From IMG/VR virus record IMGVR_UViG_3300031933_000167, positions 1-22,152 of that record: a stretch of DNA of 22,152 nucleotides, one strand, 5' to 3'. Of this stretch, positions 5,894-12,505 are shown one piece after another. The notes beneath the pieces were generated by a model. The model was not told the DNA's origin. It saw only the letters and a list, made by a program, of their open reading frames with translations, and ran no database searches. How positions within the stretch are numbered: position 1 is the stretch's first letter; the number at the start of each line of letters is the position of its first letter. Position numbers and translations under genes: made by a program. The stretch comes from a virus.

Positions 5894-7527
5894 AAACTAT
5901 ATGCGCCTGTTGAACCACCCACAGTAATTGGTGCATCACCCGACCCGCCAAGTATCTCTGCGGTCAATCCGATACGGACAGCCATAAACAGGTTATCGCA
6001 CTGGTCATCGTGGTCATGCGAATCATCGGAGGTAAATGCACACATTTCGTCGACCCACTCCTTGAGCTTACGATTGTGATTCTTCGCGTCGAAATCCTCG
6101 TTAAGCCACACTCGGCCATTACTATACTCACTCTGCAGAAACGGTAACGTGTCCTGGCACGATGCCCACTTACCGAGACGGTTAGGTTTATATGGGTTAA
6201 TTGGCACTGGCAGTGAGTTACGCATCAACTGAATAAGCGACGTACCGCTAGCAGCATCTTCGACCCACACGCCACGCAGTTTACCGCTGCCGTAACTGTC
6301 ACGCGTCCGTGCCACCAGCATCCTTAGTTTAACCTGCATCTGCGGTGCTTCCCATTTGCCGCGCTCGATATCGAGCAGGTACAGATTGCCAGCTTTAACG
6401 CCCCACGCGCAAAATACCGTGTAGTCCGACGTATCTTTAGCTTTCTGCGCAGTATCACCAGTGATAAACGTCCAGTCGTATTCAGCTGGCTGTGTTACGT
6501 TATTGCAGTACAGGAACGACTCGCCACTTAACACTTTACCGCCGATAACAGGCGGGTTCTGCTGATACTGCGCCTCGAACATAAACGGGTACTGCTCTTC
6601 AATTTCGAGCATCCCCTGCAGCGTTTCTTTCTCTGGCCAGTAACTGTAACGGCCATACTGGTCCATGTCGTACAGCATACCCGTAACGTAACGCTGGTAC
6701 TTCTCGGGCAGCGATTTCACGTAAGTATCATCAATCAGCGCTGGGATAATAATCTGCCGCGTAATTTTACCGCCAGACTTCCACTCGCACAGCCACGGCG
6801 AATCAGATACTTTCGTCATCTGGCCGCAACGGAACCCCGTGGCATCTAATGCGTGAAGCCGCTGCTGAATAATGATAATTGGTGTTTTAGGTGAACCTAG
6901 ACGTGACTTAACCGTTGCGAGAATTTCGTTACTGTTTTCCCGCTTACGGTTCGTCAGCATATCGAGCGGCTTGTTAGGGTCGTCGAGGATCAGTGCACCA
7001 TAGAATTTATCACGTGCTAATTTACCGGCGCGAAACCCTGTAATAGAGCCGCCGTTTGAGGCACACTTAAACTCCCCAGCTTTCTTGCCACGGTTATTTA
7101 ATAGTTTCCAGTGGTCCTTAGCATCTGTGTCGGTACTCATCTGCACAGGCCACATGTCTTGGTATTCTTCCGATTTAATTACGTCACGGATTGGGCCCGA
7201 GATTACGTTTTTAACCAAGTCGGCTGAATACGAAACGGTGAGGAACCGGCAGTTAATTTCTTGACTGAAACACCACGATGGAAAACAGATACTGCCGAGG
7301 TGCGTTTTCGATCCACCTGGAGGCATGTTGATGATGAGATTATCTGTTTCGCCACGCGCCACCCGTTCCAGCTCGTCACAGATTAAATGATGGTGCCAAT
7401 TCACCATGAACTGGTCTGCTTGCTGAAACCGGAACATTGCGCGACTGTAGAATAGCAGCGACTGATTAGAAAGTTCACGGATGCAGGGTTTCTGAGCGTC
7501 CGTTAGTTCGTCCCATTGTAGTGTCAT
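5890..7527 (-). CDS. terL: Terminase large subunit
   Basis: The packaging motor: an ATPase that drives DNA into the capsid plus a nuclease that cuts the concatemer. In 545 residues the ATPase shows Walker A MPPGGSKT at 68-75, Walker B LILDDP at about 179-184 and a coupling motif IIIIQQRLH near 217-225. The RNase H-like nuclease shows ITGDTA (D358), VWVEDAASG (E423/D424) and the acidic cluster DDSHDHDDQCD (about 501-511). The length is normal for the family. No clear Shine-Dalgarno precedes the ATG, which lies ten bases after the fibre gene, so it may depend on translation from upstream. A terminator and a new promoter follow its stop. The small subunit is not adjacent: the fibre gene and one unknown gene intervene. 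Confidence 0.95.
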   Translation of the reverse strand: MTLQWDELTDAQKPCIRELSNQSLLFYSRAMFRFQQADQFMVNWHHHLICDELERVARGETDNLIINMPPGGSKTHLGSICFPSWCFSQEINCRFLTVSYSADLVKNVISGPIRDVIKSEEYQDMWPVQMSTDTDAKDHWKLLNNRGKKAGEFKCASNGGSITGFRAGKLARDKFYGALILDDPNKPLDMLTNRKRENSNEILATVKSRLGSPKTPIIIIQQRLHALDATGFRCGQMTKVSDSPWLCEWKSGGKITRQIIIPALIDDTYVKSLPEKYQRYVTGMLYDMDQYGRYSYWPEKETLQGMLEIEEQYPFMFEAQYQQNPPVIGGKVLSGESFLYCNNVTQPAEYDWTFITGDTAQKAKDTSDYTVFCAWGVKAGNLYLLDIERGKWEAPQMQVKLRMLVARTRDSYGSGKLRGVWVEDAASGTSLIQLMRNSLPVPINPYKPNRLGKWASCQDTLPFLQSEYSNGRVWLNEDFDAKNHNRKLKEWVDEMCAFTSDDSHDHDDQCDNLFMAVRIGLTAEILGGSGDAPITVGGSTGAYSF

Positions 7528-7537
7528 AGGTTAAATA

Positions 7538-9682
7538 TTATAAATCGCTATCTGTCTTTAGCGATCTCTCAAACTCAACGATTATTTCTGCATCATTGTA
7601 TCCAGCAACAGTATTTAGTATTGATGCGGATAACGGGCCTTGTGGTGATGCAAACCCTGTACCATCATTGCTTGCGCTAGTGTAGAACATTTTAGCAACA
7701 GAATAATCCGCACCAGTGAATGACCTTAACATCTGCAGCCCTAATCCTGACGCTAGGTTTTGACAGTCTTGATATGGGATCATAACGCCAGATGTTTTCC
7801 ACCGAATATAAACACCGACAACAAAATCATTAGCTGTAACACCCATAGATGTAAGCGTTTTTTCTCTAGTTGTTGTACCTGTAAATGTCGTTAAATCTGC
7901 GGATCGTCTATATAGCGCAACGTCTGATTTTGCAGCAATGGCATCACGTTGAACGCCTGTAAGTGGCTGCTTTAATTTAAGCCCAAATGATTTAAGGATA
8001 TTTGACGCTAACTGTTGATGCCCCCTGTCATTAGGATGCAAACCATCACTTAATTGGCTTTGCTCATTTAATTCAAGCGCAGAATGGTCAATTACAGCCC
8101 ATTTTTGTTCAACAGCAAGTTGATAAATCGCTTGCCGATAATCATCATGAGTAATTCCACTAATAGCAACAGGGTATACTGATTCGTTTGATTTTGGAGG
8201 CACAACCAAAACAATAGTGTTGGCCGGTCTGTAAGACTCTAATGTTGTGCCTATTGTTCTTAGGTTATCCGTGTATTCATACGGTGTGCGCGCGGCTGTA
8301 TAAATGTCATTTGTACCGATAGCAAGAACGTAAATAGAATCTGTACCAACATATGCACCGCAAGCGCCAATGCTAACAAGTTGGGCCGGATCTTGCAGAA
8401 AGTCGGTTGTATTAAAACCACTCACGGCCATTTGCATACCAATTGATATGTTTGGCTGGCTAACATTATCCCCAATAGGAACGATTGCAAGGAATTCAAC
8501 AGGGTTGTCAATAACCGTTAATGTTACGTTTGCTCCGCCTGATTCAATGGTTGTGTAGTTAGACAGAATATTTTTAGCGTCAGCACCAGAGCAATCAATA
8601 GTTGCAAGCAATACAGCGTTTTGGCGTATTTCAACACTGCCTGACGTTGTGGTTCTATCAAAGAAAAATGCAATCCTTGTGGCGTTTGGTCTTGTGATAG
8701 TAATTGTTCCGCCAACTGAAATAATTTGGCTTCGTTGAATTGGCCCTGATGACCCAGCGGTTTGTCCAGTTAATGCAACACCACCCATCGAAGTCCAGTT
8801 GAAATCTACCTCATTTGACTGTCCGTATCCACCTTGCTGATAGTCTTGTAGCGCATTAAGAAGAACGCGAGAATATCTAGTATCGTTATTAGTAGCTCCA
8901 ACACCTGCTGTTATTGAGTCACCAAGAATAGTAACAGATCCACCAATCTCAAAATTAGCAGCTCTTTGCGTCCTAGCTTGCAATTTTGCGTTATAGACAG
9001 AAACTGCCTCAGCTTGATGTTCTGGCAAATCATACGGGAATAAGTTTACAAATGTGCTTCCGATGGTTGCTGTCGTTTCTGTAAGTCCAGAAATAACGCC
9101 TGTAGCAGCGGGAACCATGCGCTTGATTCCGTATGCAGTGTTTAAGTGCGTATACCCGCTAGGAATAGTGTCTCCATCACTCACAATCGAATCTGATTCA
9201 ATCGGGTAAATGTCACCTCCAGCTACTGAGGTTCTGAATGACCTTGCTCCATCAAGCTCGGATTCTACGGTTGTATTATCGTAATTAATTAATGATGCAT
9301 CCCTGACATTAACCACTTGATAAGTCGGCTCGCTAGGAATTGTTCCAGCAGTCGCAGTAAACGGCAACGAACCAGTGTAAACCCACTGAGTTGATGCGTA
9401 AACTCCAGGGCTTACTTCTTCCATATAAACAGCGTAGTCAGTGGATTTTGTGAACGTAACACCGTCAGCAAAATTTCCTACTGGACTCCAGTCAAGATTT
9501 TTGACTGTGGCTTCAGCGTCGGCGATTAATTGAGGGATAGTAGGAACAGTAACCCCAGAATCGGGGTTAGTCACTTGAGTGACGGTAGCTCCGGCTGAGG
9601 TTTCACCGGAGCCTACCGTGGCAATAAATTCAGCTTGACGTTCGAGTTTTTCTAGGGAGGCTCGGTTTACCAGATCTGCCAT
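7538..9682 (-). CDS. Tail fibre/tailspike with SGNH (GDSL) esterase domain
   Basis: Probably the receptor-binding fibre, with an esterase that removes acetyl groups from host surface polysaccharide. In 714 residues, positions 1-130 look like a virion-attachment region found in other fibres (GNFADGVTFTKSTDYAVYME, then YTGSLPFTATAG.IPSEPTYQ). From about 245 to 565 there is an SGNH hydrolase: block I ILGDSITAG (nucleophile S256), block III IGTND (455-459) and block V DGLHPND (D546, H549). An inserted beta-rich, lectin-like segment lies between blocks I and III (about 305-400). The last 130 residues form a further C-terminal domain ending KTDSDL. The Shine-Dalgarno AGAGGA sits at a good distance from the ATG. 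Its place between the two terminase genes is unusual. Confidence 0.88.
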   Translation of the reverse strand: MADLVNRASLEKLERQAEFIATVGSGETSAGATVTQVTNPDSGVTVPTIPQLIADAEATVKNLDWSPVGNFADGVTFTKSTDYAVYMEEVSPGVYASTQWVYTGSLPFTATAGTIPSEPTYQVVNVRDASLINYDNTTVESELDGARSFRTSVAGGDIYPIESDSIVSDGDTIPSGYTHLNTAYGIKRMVPAATGVISGLTETTATIGSTFVNLFPYDLPEHQAEAVSVYNAKLQARTQRAANFEIGGSVTILGDSITAGVGATNNDTRYSRVLLNALQDYQQGGYGQSNEVDFNWTSMGGVALTGQTAGSSGPIQRSQIISVGGTITITRPNATRIAFFFDRTTTSGSVEIRQNAVLLATIDCSGADAKNILSNYTTIESGGANVTLTVIDNPVEFLAIVPIGDNVSQPNISIGMQMAVSGFNTTDFLQDPAQLVSIGACGAYVGTDSIYVLAIGTNDIYTAARTPYEYTDNLRTIGTTLESYRPANTIVLVVPPKSNESVYPVAISGITHDDYRQAIYQLAVEQKWAVIDHSALELNEQSQLSDGLHPNDRGHQQLASNILKSFGLKLKQPLTGVQRDAIAAKSDVALYRRSADLTTFTGTTTREKTLTSMGVTANDFVVGVYIRWKTSGVMIPYQDCQNLASGLGLQMLRSFTGADYSVAKMFYTSASNDGTGFASPQGPLSASILNTVAGYNDAEIIVEFERSLKTDSDL

Positions 9683-9722
9683 TGTGGCTATCCTCTGTAA
9701 TTATACGAATACTCCTCACAGT

Positions 9723-10319
9723 TTAACACGGTGGTTGCACATCAGCAACGCTCATGGCACGTAAGGCGTTATCAGCATCGCGGATAGTGACATATGCGCC
9801 ATCGGTGCCGACGACAGCACCACCAGCGACGATATGCCCACGACGTAACTGGTCGGTGCCATTCCATGTGCCTACCGTCGCGTAGTCGTTGCGTAGCTGT
9901 TCCACGGCGATCGTCAGGATATCTTCCAGCGACTCGCCTTTCAGAATGCTCAGGATGTCACGCAGCTGTTCGATTGGTTCTGCTAGCGCCACAGCACGAC
10001 GGATGATTTCGTTTTCGTCCCACTCGGACAGTTGAAACGCTTTGAGCAGTTTGGTGCGGTTGGTTTCGGAGCTGGTGGTTTGTGGCTGTCTGTAGCACTG
10101 AATACGCTCTTGGTTGTCATGTAACGGATTATTTACGTGTGCTAACTTGAAATCACTCTTTGTGATTGGCTCGGCGATACTCGGGTGTACCAGAATCACC
10201 CCAGAGAAAGCTTGATGACTCTCCCAATGCCACCCCATAGGAGCAAAGTTAGGGCAAGTAGTTGGCCACCCAGATAAACAGGCTTTTAAGCACCACTGTA
10301 GCGCTTCGTCAGTATTCAT
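9723..10319 (-). CDS. Hypothetical phage protein
   Basis: A 198-residue protein that I do not recognise. The N-terminal half is Trp/Cys/His-rich (QWCLKACLSGWPTTCPNFAP, MGWHWE). The middle is helical (LLKAFQLSEWDENEIIRRAV). The C-terminal 45 residues look beta-rich (RRGHIVAGGAVVGTDGAYVT), resembling a short capping or binding domain. A Shine-Dalgarno TAGGAA precedes the ATG. It lies between small terminase and the fibre gene in the leftward packaging block. A structural or fibre-assembly role is only a guess from position. Confidence 0.65.
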   Translation of the reverse strand: MNTDEALQWCLKACLSGWPTTCPNFAPMGWHWESHQAFSGVILVHPSIAEPITKSDFKLAHVNNPLHDNQERIQCYRQPQTTSSETNRTKLLKAFQLSEWDENEIIRRAVALAEPIEQLRDILSILKGESLEDILTIAVEQLRNDYATVGTWNGTDQLRRGHIVAGGAVVGTDGAYVTIRDADNALRAMSVADVQPPC

Positions 10320-10337
10320 AATGTCGGGTTCCTAACG

Positions 10338-11048
10338 TTAAATTTCGTCTAGCAAGCCGCGGCAGATTTTCTGCAGTTCATCGCTAGACACTTCCGCAAC
10401 AGCGATACCAATTGGTGCACCGTTACGACCTGTTACTTCGGTGCGATCGATAAACGCACCCTCCGTCTTGAGTAGCATCTCGGCGCATTTGTTTCGGTCT
10501 TTGTCGGCCTGGTTCATTTTCAGGTCAACCAAGAAACCCTCCGCACCGGGCACTTCTCTGAACGACTTAAAGTACTGTAGCAGGTTAGGTGGTATGTCGT
10601 CAATGTTATCAACGAACAGTCCCGTCGCTTGCCCCTTCACTTCACCGGTTTCTTTATCGATGACCGGGTACGTTTTAGTTTTCACCAGATCCGACACGAG
10701 CTGATCGTAACCCCGAACCGCTTTCGTTAAGTATTCGCGAATCTCCGCAACGGTAGCGATTTTGTTTTTCTCGGACTTTTCCGACAGCTGTTTCAGACGT
10801 AACGCAATGTAACGCCCGCAGCGGCTCTTAGGGTCGAGGTGACGCCAAGCTGTAGTCTCGGCACTGTGCTTCTCGATATCGTCCCGTATAGCGTTCATGT
10901 AGAGCTGAGCTAGGGTCAATTCGCCCCGGCAGTAACTATCGAAGTTCTCCAGGTAGAATTCCGCGAAACTCAACATGCGTCCACTGAGCTGCTCTCGCAA
11001 CTCGTCGATCTCTTTTTGCATGGAATCCACACCGGTTTGATTAAACAT
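10338..11048 (-). CDS. terS: Terminase small subunit
   Basis: Recognises the packaging site on phage DNA and loads the large subunit. In 236 residues it has a helical N-terminal part (KEIDELREQLSGRMLSFAEF), a DNA-binding region with many basic residues (about 70-110), and a helical oligomerisation part. The C-terminus AEMLLKTEGAFIDRTEVTGR then NGAPIGIAVAEV matches the common small-terminase tail in which a DRxEVxGxxGxPI stretch follows the last long helix. It is the first leftward gene from the divergent control region. The first ATG (11048) and an internal ATG (11021, MQKEIDELRE) are both possible; neither has a strong Shine-Dalgarno. Confidence 0.75.
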   Translation of the reverse strand: MFNQTGVDSMQKEIDELREQLSGRMLSFAEFYLENFDSYCRGELTLAQLYMNAIRDDIEKHSAETTAWRHLDPKSRCGRYIALRLKQLSEKSEKNKIATVAEIREYLTKAVRGYDQLVSDLVKTKTYPVIDKETGEVKGQATGLFVDNIDDIPPNLLQYFKSFREVPGAEGFLVDLKMNQADKDRNKCAEMLLKTEGAFIDRTEVTGRNGAPIGIAVAEVSSDELQKICRGLLDEI

Positions 11049-11120
11049 GCCGCTAGAGTACCATTTCGCAACGATTATGTCACTATTGGGAATAAACGTA
11101 ATAAAAACAGGATGATACGG

Positions 11121-11366
11121 AGTGTCCGGACAGTGTCCAGCATCAAAAACACCGAAAAACGTAATAGAATCAACAAGTTGTCCGGCTGTCCGGCATATTC
11201 GCGTGTGTAACTTAATTAAAAATAATAGACATATATAACTATAAACAGCTATTTATTAATAGATATAAATTATAAACCGTTTTTATAAAAGTACCTAGAC
11301 ACCGGACAATATAATGATTTTAAAGGGTTTTTCGGTATTTTCGTGCCGGACAGTGTCATGGACAGT
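11121..11366. promoter_or_regulatory. Inverted-repeat control region with TGTCC/GGACA sites and AT-rich core (possible origin or operator)
   Basis: The intergenic stretch 11049-11509 separates the leftward packaging block from the rightward early genes. Two 65-base arms, 11121-11185 and 11302-11366, are inverted copies of each other. About three quarters of bases match if one 1-base shift is allowed. The best blocks are ACCGAAAAAC (11151-11160) against GTTTTTCGGT (11327-11336), and TTGTCCGG (11178-11185) against CCGGACAA (11302-11309). TGTCC or GGACA occurs eight times within it, including the perfect palindrome TGTCCGGACA at 11123-11132. Between the arms lies about 115 bases that become very AT-rich (from about 11210). 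The layout fits an operator array or a replication origin; neither is proven. Confidence 0.6.
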
Positions 11367-11406
11367 ACTTAGGTATTAACAGAAACTGAGATAAATGTGG
11401 TCTAGA

Positions 11407-11472
11407 AGTTATTAATAAAAACTTAGATATTTAAAGTTATTAATAAAAACAGTTGACGTTATAGTTATTAAT
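11407..11472 (+). repeat. Three direct repeats AGTTATTAA at 28-base spacing upstream of the early promoter
   Basis: AGTTATTAATAAAAAC occurs exactly at 11407-11422 and 11435-11450. The shorter core AGTTATTAAT recurs at 11463-11472. All three begin exactly 28 bases apart. The third lies inside the spacer between -35 and -10 of the promoter at 11453-11481, which is the position expected of repressor or activator sites. Confidence 0.85.
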
Positions 11473-11481
11473 GGTTATTAT
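11453..11481 (+). promoter_or_regulatory. Sigma70-like promoter for the rightward early genes
   Basis: -35 TTGACG (11453-11458), a 17-base spacer and -10 TATTAT (11476-11481). The first gene starts at 11510 with AAGGAG at 11495-11500, so the 5' leader is short. The direct repeat copy at 11463 overlaps the spacer. Confidence 0.75.
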
Positions 11482-11509
11482 AAGTCTAACAGTTAAGGAG
11501 AGCACCAAA

Positions 11510-11713
11510 ATGAAAATGTTGAAAGTACGCACTGCCGGACAATATAACTTTTACACCATCATCTTTGACACTCGTGAAGAAGCTGAAGCTAATGCCCCTG
11601 ACATCGAGCACGATATTGTACGCAGGTACGTAGTGTATGATGGGTTCGACGGCTATCTGGTTCGTGTCGGTTTTGCTGGCGAGTACCACGAGTTCCTGAG
11701 ACTCGTGGCATGA
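11510..11713 (+). CDS. Small early phage protein, function unknown
   Basis: A 67-residue protein beginning MKMLKVRTAGQYNFYTIIFD. The start at 11510 is set by AAGGAG nine bases upstream; an in-frame ATG at 11471 lies inside the promoter and cannot be used by that transcript. The predicted fold is alternating beta strands with one helix (TREEAEANAPDIEHDIVRRY), resembling a small ferredoxin-like protein. The codons CCGGACAATATAA at 11535-11547 repeat a 13-base stretch of the upstream control region (11302-11314). It is first in an operon of four small genes with overlapping ends. The function is unknown. Confidence 0.7.
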   Translation: MKMLKVRTAGQYNFYTIIFDTREEAEANAPDIEHDIVRRYVVYDGFDGYLVRVGFAGEYHEFLRLVA

Positions 11714-11904
11714 TAGTTAAGTTCATAGAAGTGGAGATCACGGACGGTTTGACACTCCCTCGGTTCTCCGTAGAGGCAGGTTTCAAGTGGGATTTACGCC
11801 CCGACAGAGTTACAGCCGAAGGGTTTATCTTAGGCAGCGGGTTCGTGAAGACACACCAATACAAAGTAAGAGGGTTTCGATATGGGAAGACCACGCGAGA
11901 ATAG
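11710..11904 (+). CDS. Small early phage protein, function unknown
   Basis: A 64-residue basic, beta-rich protein (MIVKFIEVEITDGLTLPRFS ... GSGFVKTHQYKVRGFRYGKT). No recognisable motif. Its ATG overlaps the previous stop by four bases (ATGA), and its last 23 bases overlap the next gene. Likely translated by coupling within the early operon. Confidence 0.6.
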   Translation: MIVKFIEVEITDGLTLPRFSVEAGFKWDLRPDRVTAEGFILGSGFVKTHQYKVRGFRYGKTTRE

Positions 11905-12184
11905 TAAGTTACGAAATATTCCAGCAGCGGTGCTGAATGATGTAGAACGTGTCACAGGGTTCTATCGTGCCAATCGCAGCACCGAGTTCACTGTGGCCAT
12001 CATGGTAAACGGTCGTGAGGTGATGTGCTGGTTTAGCGTTGATGAGGCCACACCAGAAGCCGACGAATTAGTCACTGTGCGCACCGTCAATAACCTGCTG
12101 TATAAGAACGTCGCATATCGTGACGGTGGTTACTGGCTATTAGGACAGCAGATCAAGAACGTTAAGGAGTGGGGGAGATTATGA
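11882..12184 (+). CDS. Early protein, member 1 of a tandem paralogous pair
   Basis: A 100-residue protein starting MGRPRENSKLRNIPAAVLND. It aligns over most of its length with the next gene's product: (G/S)RPxENSKLRxxPxAxLxxVER, FYRANRxxEFxVxIxxNG, and V.TV..., (V/N)xYR in the second half. The N-terminal part is helical and basic, the rest beta-rich. AGAGGG sits seven bases before the ATG. No known domain is visible. A small DNA- or protein-binding early protein is a guess. Confidence 0.7.
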   Translation: MGRPRENSKLRNIPAAVLNDVERVTGFYRANRSTEFTVAIMVNGREVMCWFSVDEATPEADELVTVRTVNNLLYKNVAYRDGGYWLLGQQIKNVKEWGRL

Positions 12185-12474
12185 GTCGTCCAGTAGAGAA
12201 TAGTAAGTTACGCAGTGTACCGGATGCGATGCTGGAACGTGTGGAGCGTATTTTAAAGTTCTACCGTGCCAATCGTAACGCAGAGTTCGAAGTCCACATT
12301 GTAATGAATGGCAAGCGCTATGGGGAGTGGATAAGTGACGAAGCTCCGGACGACGGCGAAGTAGTGACAGTGATCACCGAAGGAGGCGCTAAATTCGTTA
12401 ACGTGGAATACCGTTGCGGGCAGTTCCACTTGCCACTATCGATGCGTGATTACGTTAAATGTTGGATGAGATAA
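12181..12474 (+). CDS. Early protein, member 2 of a tandem paralogous pair
   Basis: A 97-residue protein from ATG 12181, which overlaps the previous stop (ATGA) and has GGGGGAG just upstream; an in-frame GTG at 12169 is less likely. The N-terminus MSRPVENSKLRSVPDAMLER and the segment FYRANRNAEFEVHIVMNGKR mirror the preceding gene. At DNA level both genes share GAGAATAGTAAGTTACG near their starts. It is the last gene before the terminator at 12483. A product of gene duplication; function unknown. Confidence 0.7.
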   Translation: MSRPVENSKLRSVPDAMLERVERILKFYRANRNAEFEVHIVMNGKRYGEWISDEAPDDGEVVTVITEGGAKFVNVEYRCGQFHLPLSMRDYVKCWMR

Positions 12475-12482
12475 AAACAACA

Positions 12483-12505
12483 ACGGGGCATAAGCCCCGT
12501 TTCTT
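12483..12505 (+). terminator. Bidirectional rho-independent terminator between convergent genes
   Basis: A perfect 7-bp GC-rich stem ACGGGGC (12483-12489) and GCCCCGT (12494-12500), loop ATAA, followed by TTCTT on the plus strand. On the minus strand it is followed by TGTTGTTTTT. It ends both the rightward early operon (stop at 12474) and the leftward replication block (stop at 12504). Confidence 0.85.

Noticed and set aside
11016-11210. A 64-codon rightward ORF in the control region
   Set aside because: It overlaps the start of small terminase on the other strand, runs through one inverted-repeat arm and has basic, low-complexity composition; no convincing Shine-Dalgarno was seen.
11121-11366. 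Miniature transposable element with terminal inverted repeats
   Set aside because: The arms are only about 75% alike and no target-site duplication flanks them (ATACGG on the left, ACTTAG on the right); clustered binding words fit a control region better.
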